DNA of 64,000 nucleotides from Hyphomicrobiales bacterium (GTDB lineage Bacteria; Pseudomonadota; Alphaproteobacteria; Rhizobiales; Rhizobiaceae). The stretch covers positions 38,429-102,428 of the forward strand of contig UBTA01000047.1 of the NCBI GenBank assembly GCA_900468065.1. The letters are read 5' to 3'. Positions 1 to 7,905 of the stretch are shown here, piece by piece (within the stretch, counting starts at the first letter, position 1; every line of letters begins with the position of its first letter). The notes beneath the pieces are model-generated. The model saw only the letters and a program-made list of their open reading frames with translations. It ran no database searches and had not been told where the DNA came from. The translations under genes and the position numbers were made by a program.

Positions 1-132
1 TCACAGGCGGTGCTGTTCGCAACTAATGACGTCTAACAACGCATAACGTGCGATTCCCGTCTTGGAGCAGTAGGTTTTTGGTCAGCACAACGGTGCAGAC
101 GCAATCAACAGCGACCGAAAAAGGATTTCGCT

Positions 133-528
133 ATGACCCACAAAGTTCTCTTTACTGGCAAGACACACAACACCAATGGCCGCGACGGTGGAACACGCAG
201 CAGCGACGGCTTTCTGGACCTCAAGATGAAGCAGCCGCATCCGGCCGCCGAAAACCTGTTCGGTGCCGCTTGGTCGGCCTGCTACATGGGTGCCATCGAA
301 GTCGCCGCCTCCCAGAGACAGATAAAGCTCCCAGCTGGGACGGCAGTCGATGCTGAAATCGATCTGAACGCCGATGATGGCGTTTACTTCCTGAGCGCTC
401 GTCTCAATGTCAGCGTGCCGGACATCGATCCTGTGATCGCTCGCGAGCTGATCGCAGCCGCTCACACGATCTGCCCTTACTCTAAGGCAACGCACGGCAA
501 CGTCAATGTTGTGACCAACCTCGTTTGA
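133..528 (+). CDS. ohr: Ohr/OsmC-family organic hydroperoxide reductase
   Basis: A 131-residue protein of the normal length for Ohr, the cytoplasmic thiol peroxidase that reduces organic hydroperoxides. Both redox-active cysteines are visible: Cys50 in the segment SACYMGA and Cys114 in CPYSKATHGN, and Arg17, near the active-site arginine position, lies in the N-terminal strand. An AAGGAT ribosome-binding site precedes the ATG. Ohr enzymes are normally controlled by the MarR-type regulator OhrR; none is present downstream, so it would have to lie upstream of the window or elsewhere. The gene is followed by a short hairpin and a DUF3095 gene. The assignment to the Ohr rather than OsmC subgroup rests on the CPYSKAT motif. 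Confidence 0.93.
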   Translation: MTHKVLFTGKTHNTNGRDGGTRSSDGFLDLKMKQPHPAAENLFGAAWSACYMGAIEVAASQRQIKLPAGTAVDAEIDLNADDGVYFLSARLNVSVPDIDPVIARELIAAAHTICPYSKATHGNVNVVTNLV

Positions 529-539
529 GCATGCTCGCT

Positions 540-570
540 CGGGTCTGCCCGCATCAGACAGGCAGACCCG
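540..570 (+). terminator. Hairpin after ohr
   Basis: A perfect 10-bp stem (CGGGTCTGCC paired with GGCAGACCCG) with an 11-nt loop begins 12 bases after the ohr stop codon. No T-run follows, so it may be a weak or Rho-assisted terminator or an mRNA-stabilising end. Confidence 0.5.
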
Positions 571-624
571 ACAACTATGAGATCAAGCCATCAATCGTGG
601 CGTGATAAGTTTGGAGGCAATCCA

Positions 625-1638
625 ATGTTGAAGTCCAAAACACATGACCGCGCATATGATGACTTCGCTGCCCTGCTTGACACGACGATCTACCAACCGC
701 TGCCTGACGAGTGGCTGGTCGGAATAACGGATGTCGTAGACTCTACCTCGGCAGTGGCTGCGGGTCGCTACAAGGACGTCAATTTCGCGGGCGCATCCGC
801 AATCGCAGCGCTCGGGAACGCCTGGGACAGTTTCGACTTCCCATTCGTCTTTCGCGGCGATGGTGCCGCCTTCGCCCTTCATCCCAGTAGGTTGGAAACG
901 GCGAAATCGGCTCTCCAGCAGACAGTCCAGTACGTCCGCGAGGTCTTTCAACTCGACCTGCGGGCAGGCTTGGTCTCGGTAAAAGACATCCGAGCGGCCG
1001 GGGGTGATGTCAGGACTGCCCGATACTCGGCCTCCAACACCGCTATTTATGCGATGTTTGCCGGCGGGGGACTGAATTGGGCGGATCGGCAGATTAAGGC
1101 CGGAAAATATACGATAGCGCAAAATCTCACGCACGAGGCCCCGGACCTAAATGGGCTCACATGCGAGTGGGCCCCAATTCCCAGCCAGAGTGGCGAGATA
1201 CTGTCCCTGCTGGTCGAGCCCGTCGACCACGCAAAGTCAGCGGTGTTCACGGCGCTGGCAAGACAAATCCTGGCTGTGTTCGATGACCCCGACCGCCGCT
1301 CGCACCCCGTGCCTGACGATATCGTCATTACCAGGGATGTCGCCGAGTATCTCGGCGGCGGAGACTGGGCGGATGTCGTCTCGAATTCCGATTATCGAAG
1401 ATATGACGATGTTCTTCGCCTGACATTGGATTGCACGGCACACCAAATTGAAATTGTCGAGAAGCTTCTTGTCAGGGCCCGAGATCTTGGAGACGTAAGG
1501 TTTGGCCTGCACCGGCAAACCCATGCCCTTATGACCTGCCTGGTTCCGTCCGGCAACAAAGGGTCCCATCTCCATTTCCTCGACGGAATGGGTGGCGGGT
1601 ACACAAAGGCCGCAGAGATGCTCGGATCAGGCCCGTAA
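625..1638 (+). CDS. DUF3095 family protein, cyclase-like fold suspected
   Basis: A 337-residue protein matching the DUF3095 family as I recognise it. The start at 625 is preferred over the ATG at 577 because GGAGG lies just upstream. Two features recall class III nucleotide cyclases: an N-terminal ITDVVDST segment, where cyclases carry the first metal-binding Asp, and FRGDGAAF, where they carry the second. The C-terminal part ends in GGGYTKAAEML, typical of the family. No membrane segment or signal peptide is visible. It stands alone between ohr and a secreted cupin, so context gives little. Family membership is fairly secure; enzymatic activity is inference only. Confidence 0.82.
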   Translation: MLKSKTHDRAYDDFAALLDTTIYQPLPDEWLVGITDVVDSTSAVAAGRYKDVNFAGASAIAALGNAWDSFDFPFVFRGDGAAFALHPSRLETAKSALQQTVQYVREVFQLDLRAGLVSVKDIRAAGGDVRTARYSASNTAIYAMFAGGGLNWADRQIKAGKYTIAQNLTHEAPDLNGLTCEWAPIPSQSGEILSLLVEPVDHAKSAVFTALARQILAVFDDPDRRSHPVPDDIVITRDVAEYLGGGDWADVVSNSDYRRYDDVLRLTLDCTAHQIEIVEKLLVRARDLGDVRFGLHRQTHALMTCLVPSGNKGSHLHFLDGMGGGYTKAAEMLGSGP

Positions 1639-1697
1639 GTTCGCCAGAGCCCCCAGAAAACTGAACCGAGCAAGGTCAGTCACGGAAGGACAACTTC

Positions 1698-2093
1698 ATG
1701 AAAACGCTTCAAAACACCATCTGCGCATTGGTTGTTATCGCGACCGCATTGCCCGCGCCCACCGCTCACTCCGAACAGTTGCAGCGCACTCACCTACTCA
1801 AGAATGACATCGGTGCCGCTGGCTACGAAGTTGTTCAGGTGCGCGTCGATTTTACCCCAGGCCTGCTGGCCATGAAACACTCGCATCCCGGAGAAGAAGT
1901 GGCTTATGTGCTCGAAGGTTCGCTGCAGTACGAACTTGAGGGGCGAAAACCGGTGAACCTTTCCGTCGGGCAGTCGCTGTTTATACCTGCGGGTGTTGTT
2001 CACTCAGCCAGGAATATTGGTGCCGGCAGGGCATCGGAGCTGGCGACCTACGTCGTCCGCAAAGGGAAACCGCTCGTTGTGCCTGCGAAATGA
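1698..2093 (+). CDS. Secreted cupin-domain protein
   Basis: A 131-residue protein with a Sec signal peptide (Lys at position 3, hydrophobic core, cleavage likely after AHS near residue 26) and a single cupin_2 barrel. Metal-ligand signatures typical of cupins are present: KHSHPGEEVAYVLEG (first motif) and IPAGVVHSARN (second motif). Small exported cupins of this kind often follow oxidoreductase or stress genes in proteobacteria, but their ligand is usually unknown. It begins 59 bases after the DUF3095 stop and may be cotranscribed with it. No substrate can be assigned. Confidence 0.85.
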   Translation: MKTLQNTICALVVIATALPAPTAHSEQLQRTHLLKNDIGAAGYEVVQVRVDFTPGLLAMKHSHPGEEVAYVLEGSLQYELEGRKPVNLSVGQSLFIPAGVVHSARNIGAGRASELATYVVRKGKPLVVPAK

Positions 2094-2455
2094 GATTGTT
2101 TCGTTCGCGCGATGTATCCCGCGTTGGTAGGAATGATGGTGTTGGATTAAACCGTAGGATCGCTGCCATTAAGATGCGATCCCGTAAAACACATTCAGAC
2201 GGCGTTCGTTCGGCAGTTAGGCTTGAAACAGCCACCATGTCGGCAGGACCGTCGATGATCGTGGGGCACCATCGCCTTGAAAAGATTCGAACCTTCGACG
2301 ACACAAGCCGGATCTTCTGCAGGCCGTAGGCCGGTAGAATGAAAGGGCCGCGTACCAGATCGTTCCGGCCGCCCTGCCTTCCGACCCGCTGTTGCACAGA
2401 GGTGGACACGAGGTCGCGGCCTGCCATCGGCCGGCCGCCCGGCTGATAAAGTTCC
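2094..2455. other. Non-coding gap
   Basis: This stretch lies between the convergent ends of the cupin and SDR genes. Open frames exist on both strands but none resembles a known protein. A GGTTCGAATC string near 2285 looks like a tRNA T-loop, but no tRNA can be folded around it. I see no convincing feature. Confidence 0.4.
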
Positions 2456-3226
2456 TTATGGCATCAATTGTCCGCCGTTCACCTCAATGACCTGCCCGGT
2501 GATGTATCCGGACATAGCCTCCGAGGCGAGGAAGAGGAACGCGCCGACGCACTCCTCCGGCGTCCCTTCCCGTCCCATGGGGATGGTCGATCGCTGGGCG
2601 GCCATGACTTCCGCCGACGTATACCGGTCGTGGAATGGTGTCTGGATCAGTCCAGGAGCGACAGCATTCACCCGGATTTTGTCCTTGACGAATTCCTTGG
2701 CCTGCCCTCGGGTCAGACTGCTGACGAAGGCTTTGGCCGCGGCGTAAAGGACGGCTCCGCCGCCACCGCCATTTCTTGCAGCGATCGACGTCGTGTTGAT
2801 GATGAACCCACCCCCTGACGCAACGATATGGCTGCGGGCTGCAACGCTTGCCTCCCAGAGGGATTTCGCATTCAGGTCGAAGACGCGGTCGAAATGCTCG
2901 GAAGTGGCTTCCGTGGTCGGCACTCTTCCCAACATTCCGCCCGCATTGTTGATGATGCCGTCAAGCCCCCCGAGGAGACGTGACGCCTCCTCGACGACCT
3001 TAACGCCGATTCCTGGAGCACCCAGATCCCCCTGAACAAGCACCGCATTCTCAGGATGCTGAGCCTGAAGATCTGCGGCGGCGGCGCGACTTTCGTTGAA
3101 GTGAATGGCGACGCGAGCACCTTGCGCGGCAAAGGCGGACACGACCGCAGCACCAATTCCCGTCGAACCTCCCGTTATGAGGACACGCTTGCCCTCGAGG
3201 TCAGCAAACACAAAGCCATTGAACAT
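2456..3226 (-). CDS. SDR-family oxidoreductase
   Basis: A 256-residue classical short-chain dehydrogenase. The NAD(P)-binding motif TGGSTGIG lies near residue 17, the NNAG motif near 91, a Ser-rich strand (NTTSIAA) near 145, and the catalytic YAAAK near 160. The C-terminus (GYITGQVIEVNGGQ) is canonical. An AGGAGA site precedes the start codon. The gene runs divergently from a truncated LysR gene, across a perfect palindrome overlapping a TATAAT box. It was therefore probably regulated by that now-broken activator. Substrate cannot be inferred; homologues are annotated as 3-oxoacyl-ACP reductase-like or sugar dehydrogenases. Confidence 0.9.
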   Translation of the reverse strand: MFNGFVFADLEGKRVLITGGSTGIGAAVVSAFAAQGARVAIHFNESRAAAADLQAQHPENAVLVQGDLGAPGIGVKVVEEASRLLGGLDGIINNAGGMLGRVPTTEATSEHFDRVFDLNAKSLWEASVAARSHIVASGGGFIINTTSIAARNGGGGGAVLYAAAKAFVSSLTRGQAKEFVKDKIRVNAVAPGLIQTPFHDRYTSAEVMAAQRSTIPMGREGTPEECVGAFLFLASEAMSGYITGQVIEVNGGQLMP

Positions 3227-3284
3227 CTTACTTTCTCCTCATCGCTCTCGTTCCTCGTCATAGCAATTGCCAGGCACAAAGCCG

Positions 3285-3304
3285 CATGTTTTATAATGAA
3301 CATG
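3285..3304. promoter_or_regulatory. Palindromic operator overlapping a -10 box
   Basis: CATGTT and AACATG form a perfect 6-bp inverted repeat separated by 8 bases, and the spacer contains TATAAT (3292-3297). It sits between the SDR and the truncated LysR gene, where a LysR-type autoregulatory site is expected. The function is inferred from position and symmetry. Confidence 0.55.
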
Positions 3305-3333
3305 ATTAATTCTAGCGATGACGCAGAAACATC

Positions 3334-3480
3334 ATGGATTTCGAGCGCGTCGATTTGGCGGATTTAGGACTTTTCACGACCATCGTGCGGAGGCAGAGCT
3401 TCAAATGGGCGGCAATCGAGCTCGGCATAACACTATCGGCGGCCAGCCACGCGATGCGGCGACTGGAAAAGCCGTCTTGG
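3334..3480 (+). pseudogene. Truncated LysR-family regulator
   Basis: Only the N-terminal winged-helix portion remains (about 47 residues: a start followed by LADLGLFTTIV, the recognition helix region LSAASHAMRRLE). Normal LysR proteins run to about 300 residues. After the MRRLE segment the homology ends, and the following 300 bases hold no effector-binding domain in any frame. The gene is divergent from the SDR, which was its likely target. Loss of the sensory half should abolish inducer response. Confidence 0.72.
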
Positions 3481-3785
3481 GGCAGCCGCCCCTCACAGGG
3501 CGTTACCGTGACATCGCCGATTCCCGTTTTCGTCGTCCTGCCGTTTCATCTCGTAAAGCGAGCCGTCGGATGGAAACGTATGAAAACGATAAATCTCTCA
3601 TATGGTCCTGTTGGTTATCCGGCTGCGCTCTTGACTCACAGGAGCTTCCTGGCTGGCTCCCTGCCTTAAGCCGTTGCTTCGCAGCGCGCGGCATGGCAAA
3701 CGCGCCAGCAAAGTCAGTCTACGGCGCAGTCCACCTCGCTTCGGCGCGCCGCATTCCCAAAACCTATCTCTAGGAGACGTCACAA
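3481..3785. other. Non-coding gap after the LysR fragment
   Basis: The sequence between the LysR fragment and the CurA-like gene has open frames but no recognisable domain. It presumably contains debris from the deletion that removed the rest of the regulator. Confidence 0.4.
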
Positions 3786-4820
3786 ATGGCACAGACAGAC
3801 ACAGTGAACCGCCAGTTTGTGCTGGCAGAACGTCCCAAGGGCGAACCCACCAAGGAGACCCTGAGGCTTGTGGCGGCGCAGATCCCTCTGCTGAGCGCGC
3901 AGCAGATGCTTTTGTGCACCGAATATCTCTCGCTTGATCCCTATATGCGGGGTCGAATGAGCGATGCACCGTCCTATGCCACGCCGGTCGAAATTAACGG
4001 CGTGATGGTGGGCGGCACTGTCGCACAGGTCATTGCCTCGAATGTCGACGGGTTCTCGGCCGGCGACTGGGTGCTCAGCTTCAATGGCTGGCAGGATTAT
4101 GCGCTGTCCGACGGCAAAGGCGTAACAAACCTAGGAAAGGCTCCGGCGCATCCCTCTTGGTCGCTCGGCATTCTGGGGATGCCCGGCTTCACCGCCTGGG
4201 CGGGCCTGACACGGATCGGCTCACCCAAGCCAGGCGAGACCATCGCCGTGGCCGCAGCGACTGGTCCAGTGGGTGCGACCGTGGGGCAGATCGGCAAATT
4301 ATTGGGCTGCCGCGTCGTCGGCATTGCGGGCGGTCCTGAGAAATGCGCCTATGCAGTGGATGAACTGGGATTTGACACATGCATCGACCACAAGGCGGCA
4401 GACTTTACAGAGCAGTTGGCAAAAGCAAGCCCAGGCGGCATCGACATCTATTTCGAGAATGTCGGCGGGAAGGTGCTCGACGCCGTGATCCCGCTTTTGA
4501 ATCCCAACGCGCGGGTGCCAGTTTGCGGGCTGGTCTCGCAGTATAATGCGATCGAATTGCCCGCCGGACCGGATCGGATGAACTGGCTGATGGGGCAGAT
4601 CCTGCGCAAGAAAATCAAGGTTCAGGGCTTCATCATCTTTGACGATTTCGGCCATCTCTATGCGCAATTCGCTCAGGAAATGGCGGCTTGGATCGAAAGC
4701 GGCAAGATCAAATATCGCGAAGAGATCATCGACGGACTGGAAAATGCCCCAGAGGCTTTCATCGGACTTCTTCGAGGCGAGAACTTCGGCAAGCGCGTGA
4801 TCCGTGTCGGCCATAATTGA
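3786..4820 (+). CDS. CurA-like NADP-dependent oxidoreductase (MDR family)
   Basis: A 344-residue zinc-independent medium-chain reductase of the curcumin reductase/leukotriene B4 dehydrogenase group. Near the N-terminus lies RPKGEPT, followed by YLSLDPYMRGRM, both hallmarks of the group. The nucleotide-binding segment AAATGPVGATVGQIGK appears at about residue 157, then RVVGIAGG and YFENVGG. No structural or catalytic zinc cysteine cluster is present. An AGGAGA site lies just before the ATG. These enzymes reduce the double bond of alpha,beta-unsaturated carbonyls with NADPH; the physiological substrate is usually unknown. It appears monocistronic. Confidence 0.92.
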   Translation: MAQTDTVNRQFVLAERPKGEPTKETLRLVAAQIPLLSAQQMLLCTEYLSLDPYMRGRMSDAPSYATPVEINGVMVGGTVAQVIASNVDGFSAGDWVLSFNGWQDYALSDGKGVTNLGKAPAHPSWSLGILGMPGFTAWAGLTRIGSPKPGETIAVAAATGPVGATVGQIGKLLGCRVVGIAGGPEKCAYAVDELGFDTCIDHKAADFTEQLAKASPGGIDIYFENVGGKVLDAVIPLLNPNARVPVCGLVSQYNAIELPAGPDRMNWLMGQILRKKIKVQGFIIFDDFGHLYAQFAQEMAAWIESGKIKYREEIIDGLENAPEAFIGLLRGENFGKRVIRVGHN

Positions 4821-5938
4821 AGAACATGGTATAAATCCCCCGTGTCTTTGAATTGCACAACCATGACACTTGTCGTTAAAGAAGACACAACTAATTGGTA
4901 GGGCTGCCATTCGCGCGGTCCTGGCCCCCGGTTCGCGCCTAGGCCGCGTCGAAAAGTTCGCTGCGCCACTCGGGCCGACACCGCTTTCGCCCGAAGCCGG
5001 TCTGTCATCTGCGATGTCGCAACTTGACTGGCTGTATTCGGCTCGAAGATAGAGGAGTTCATCCCCTGAGCCCCTATTCCCGTTCCTAATCTGCAGGCTT
5101 CATATCCTGATCAAAAAAAAGACGCGGGATCCATTTTGCTCATTGGCGAGACGCTGGGCCAAGCCGCCGGCCAACTCACAATGAGCATATCGGAGAACCG
5201 AGCAATGGTGGCTGAAGCCACGCTTCGGGATTCGGCCATGCAACTTCGGATGCCGGGGTAGCCGCAGGAGATTGAGCATCGCGCCGCCGGCACGGCGGAA
5301 ATGGGGACCGACTGCGCCCGATCTTGCATTCCGCATCCAGCCTAACGGGACGCATCACTACAGTGATCGGGCAATACGATGACATCGTCCCGAGATGCTG
5401 TCGGATACTCCATATTCCAGGCAACGCCCATGCCAATCTCGAAATCGCCCCCTCACCTTTCGAAGCTCGAAACTACGGTTTGGGAATTCCGTCGTCCATC
5501 GCGGCGCAACGCCAATGCCAAAGCCAAAGCCAAAGCCAAAGCCAAGACAGGCCGATATTAGCGAGATCAGCGCAAAGGCGTCATCGCAGCTATGGGCAAT
5601 ATTACGCGCCACATCGTGCTCAGCAAACATATGTTGGCTAGAATGACTGATTTGGGGCCGGCCTGCGAACTGGCAACTTCAAGCTGCAGATCTTGACAGA
5701 GCGGACATTCGGGTAGGCGCGGACATTCGTCGTGCCCTGACCCGAAGTGGGCTCTCGGAACGACCACATTGGACGGCCGGAGCATGATAGAGCAGTCATT
5801 GCGTGTGGGGCTCCAACGTCGGCTGCGTCCACATGAGCCATGGCCAACTCGATCTCAGCCAAGATCGCTCTGAGCAGAGGCTAAAGTTCTTTCTTGCCCT
5901 CTGTCTCCCTGCTATCGTGGAAGTTAGGAGACACCGCC
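4821..5938. other. Large gene-free stretch upstream of the cyclase
   Basis: About 1.1 kb without a credible gene. A rightward frame at about 5120-5250 has a coding-like composition but stops early and matches nothing I recognise. A hexanucleotide repeat lies at 5512-5544. The final 250 bases presumably contain the promoter of the cyclase gene, but no clear consensus boxes stand out. Confidence 0.45.
5512..5544. repeat. AAAGCC hexanucleotide tandem repeat
   Basis: Four perfect copies of a 6-base unit (AAAGCC) are flanked by degenerate copies (CCAATG before, AAGACA after). In-phase translation gives Lys-Pro or Ala-Lys dipeptides depending on frame. No surrounding gene is convincing, so this is recorded as a microsatellite-like repeat. 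Confidence 0.7.
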
Positions 5939-7711
5939 ATGAGCGAGAACCGAAAGCTGGCTGCAATCCTGGCCGCGGACGTGGTTGGGTACAGCCGGCT
6001 TGCCGGCGCCGATGAGGACCTCACCCTGGCGAGGTTGCGGACATTGCGCAGCGATCTCATCGATCCGACGATCGCCGTGCACCATGGCCGGGTGGTGAAG
6101 CGCACCGGCGATGGTGCGCTGGTCGAGTTCCGCAGCGTGGTGGACGCCGTGCGCTGCGCCATTGAGGTGCAGAACGGTATGGTGGAGCGCAATCACGGCG
6201 TCCCGCAGGACCGTCGCATTGAATTCCGCATCGGTATCCATTTGGGCGACGTCGTCGAGGAAAGCGACGGCGATCTGATGGGCGACGGCGTCAACATCGC
6301 CTCGCGATTGGAGGGCGTCGCCGCGGCGGGCGCGATCTGCCTATCCGAGGATGCCTATCGCCAAGTCAAGGCGAGGCTCGACCTCTCGGTCAGCGATCTC
6401 GGCAGCACGCAGCTCAAGAACATTGCCGAGCCGATCCGGGTCTATTCGCTGCAAGTCGGCAGCGCAGGGACCAAGTTAGCCGCGACCTCGGAAACCGCGA
6501 CGAGCCAACCAGCGACGTCAGCGTCGCCGAAGCTGTCGATCGCCGTCCTGCCCTTCGCCAATATGAGCGGTGACGCCGAACAGGACTACTTCGCCGACGG
6601 CATCTCGGAAGACATCATCACGGCGCTGTCGAAGCTGTCTCAGCTCTTCGTCATCGCTCGCAATTCGTCGTTCACTTTCAAGGGCAAGAACGTCCATGTG
6701 CAGGAGGTGGGCTCGAAGCTCGGCGTGCGGTACATACTTGAGGGCAGCGTACGCAAATCCGGGAACAGGGTACGCATCACCGCGCAGCTCATCGACGCGA
6801 CCACCGGCGGGCATCTATGGGCGGAGCGGTTCGATCGCGACCTCACCGACATATTCGCGGTTCAGGACGATGTCACGCAGCAGATTGTCGGCGCGCTGGC
6901 GGTCAACCTGACAGAGGGCGATCGGCAAAGACTTGCGCCGGAGCAGACCCGGCACCCCGAGGCGTATGACTGCTTCTTGCGTGGCCGGGAGCTGTGGCAC
7001 CGGCTGACGAAGCAAACGAACAGCGACGCTCGCGACCTTTTGCAACGTGCCGTCGAACTGGACCCGAACTTCGCCTCGGCGCACGCCTACCTCGCTCTTA
7101 CCCACGCGCTCGACTACCTGAACCGGTGGAGCGCGTTGCCGCAGCGCTCGATCGAGCAAGCCGAGGAGGCTGCGACGCTGGCGGTAGCGCGGGATGATAG
7201 CGATCCAGTAGCGCACTGGTCGCTGAGTCTGGTCAATCTTTACTCGCGACAGCACGATGGAGCCATCAGTGAGGCCGAGCGTGCGATAGTCCTCAATCCA
7301 AACTTCGCCGAAGGGCAGGTCAGCCTCGGCGAGGCACTTGTCTATTCAGGCAGACCCGAGGACGCACTCGCCTATTTCGATCGGGCGAGGGTCCTGAACC
7401 CGTACTTTCCCGATATCGTTCTCCACTTTCAGGCCTGGGCCTTGTTTCAACTGGGAAGGTACGAAGAGGCCGTCGAACTGTTGCTGCAGCGCGTAAGCCG
7501 CAACCCCGTCACCGATGTCTCGCGCGCGCTTCTGGCTGCCTGTTACGGGCACCTCGGCCGTTTCGAAGAGGCTCGCGCGACGTGGCAAGAGGTGCTGCGC
7601 GTCAATCCCGACTACTCCTTGGAATACCGTCGCAAAGTCTTGCCCTTCAAGAACCCGGCCGATTTCGAGCTCGTCATGGAGGGGCTACGCAAGGCCAGTG
7701 TCGTAGAATGA
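5939..7711 (+). CDS. Class III adenylate/guanylate cyclase with TPR repeats
   Basis: A 590-residue protein. The start at 5939 follows a TTAGGAGA site. The cyclase homology domain spans roughly residues 5-170. It shows the first metal Asp (AADVVGYSR), the second (RTGDGALVEF), and the NIASRLEG segment carrying the transition-state Asn and Arg. Residues 195-320 form a TolB-N/FlgO-like segment (LPFANMSGD, YFADGISEDI, LEGSVRK). The rest consists of tetratricopeptide repeats. No membrane helix is visible, so it is cytosolic. This domain order is abundant in Rhizobium, Sinorhizobium and Mesorhizobium, which carry many paralogues. Key catalytic positions look intact; product and signal are unknown. 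Confidence 0.92.
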   Translation: MSENRKLAAILAADVVGYSRLAGADEDLTLARLRTLRSDLIDPTIAVHHGRVVKRTGDGALVEFRSVVDAVRCAIEVQNGMVERNHGVPQDRRIEFRIGIHLGDVVEESDGDLMGDGVNIASRLEGVAAAGAICLSEDAYRQVKARLDLSVSDLGSTQLKNIAEPIRVYSLQVGSAGTKLAATSETATSQPATSASPKLSIAVLPFANMSGDAEQDYFADGISEDIITALSKLSQLFVIARNSSFTFKGKNVHVQEVGSKLGVRYILEGSVRKSGNRVRITAQLIDATTGGHLWAERFDRDLTDIFAVQDDVTQQIVGALAVNLTEGDRQRLAPEQTRHPEAYDCFLRGRELWHRLTKQTNSDARDLLQRAVELDPNFASAHAYLALTHALDYLNRWSALPQRSIEQAEEAATLAVARDDSDPVAHWSLSLVNLYSRQHDGAISEAERAIVLNPNFAEGQVSLGEALVYSGRPEDALAYFDRARVLNPYFPDIVLHFQAWALFQLGRYEEAVELLLQRVSRNPVTDVSRALLAACYGHLGRFEEARATWQEVLRVNPDYSLEYRRKVLPFKNPADFELVMEGLRKASVVE

Positions 7712-7905
7712 CGGGTGATTAATGTCCGATCTTAAACCTGTTGCCGCCATTTGCACAGAGGACGAGCGATAGCCAGTGCCGGCGTGATCTCCCGTTGTTT
7801 CAGGACGGGGGTCAACCTGTTCCGACATGGCGAGTCCCCCACGGATCACTAAAGGTGGGCTGGTGGACGAAAGTGTGCAGCCTGTGCATTTTAATCTCCA
7901 CAACG

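Noticed and set aside
2270..2300. tRNA-like T-loop sequence (GGTTCGAATC on the minus strand)
   Set aside because: No acceptor stem, D-arm or anticodon arm can be folded around it.
5379..5646. Short frames with Lys-Pro or Lys-Ala repeats
   Set aside because: The repeat is a DNA hexamer; flanking codons show no protein similarity and the frames overlap in three phases.
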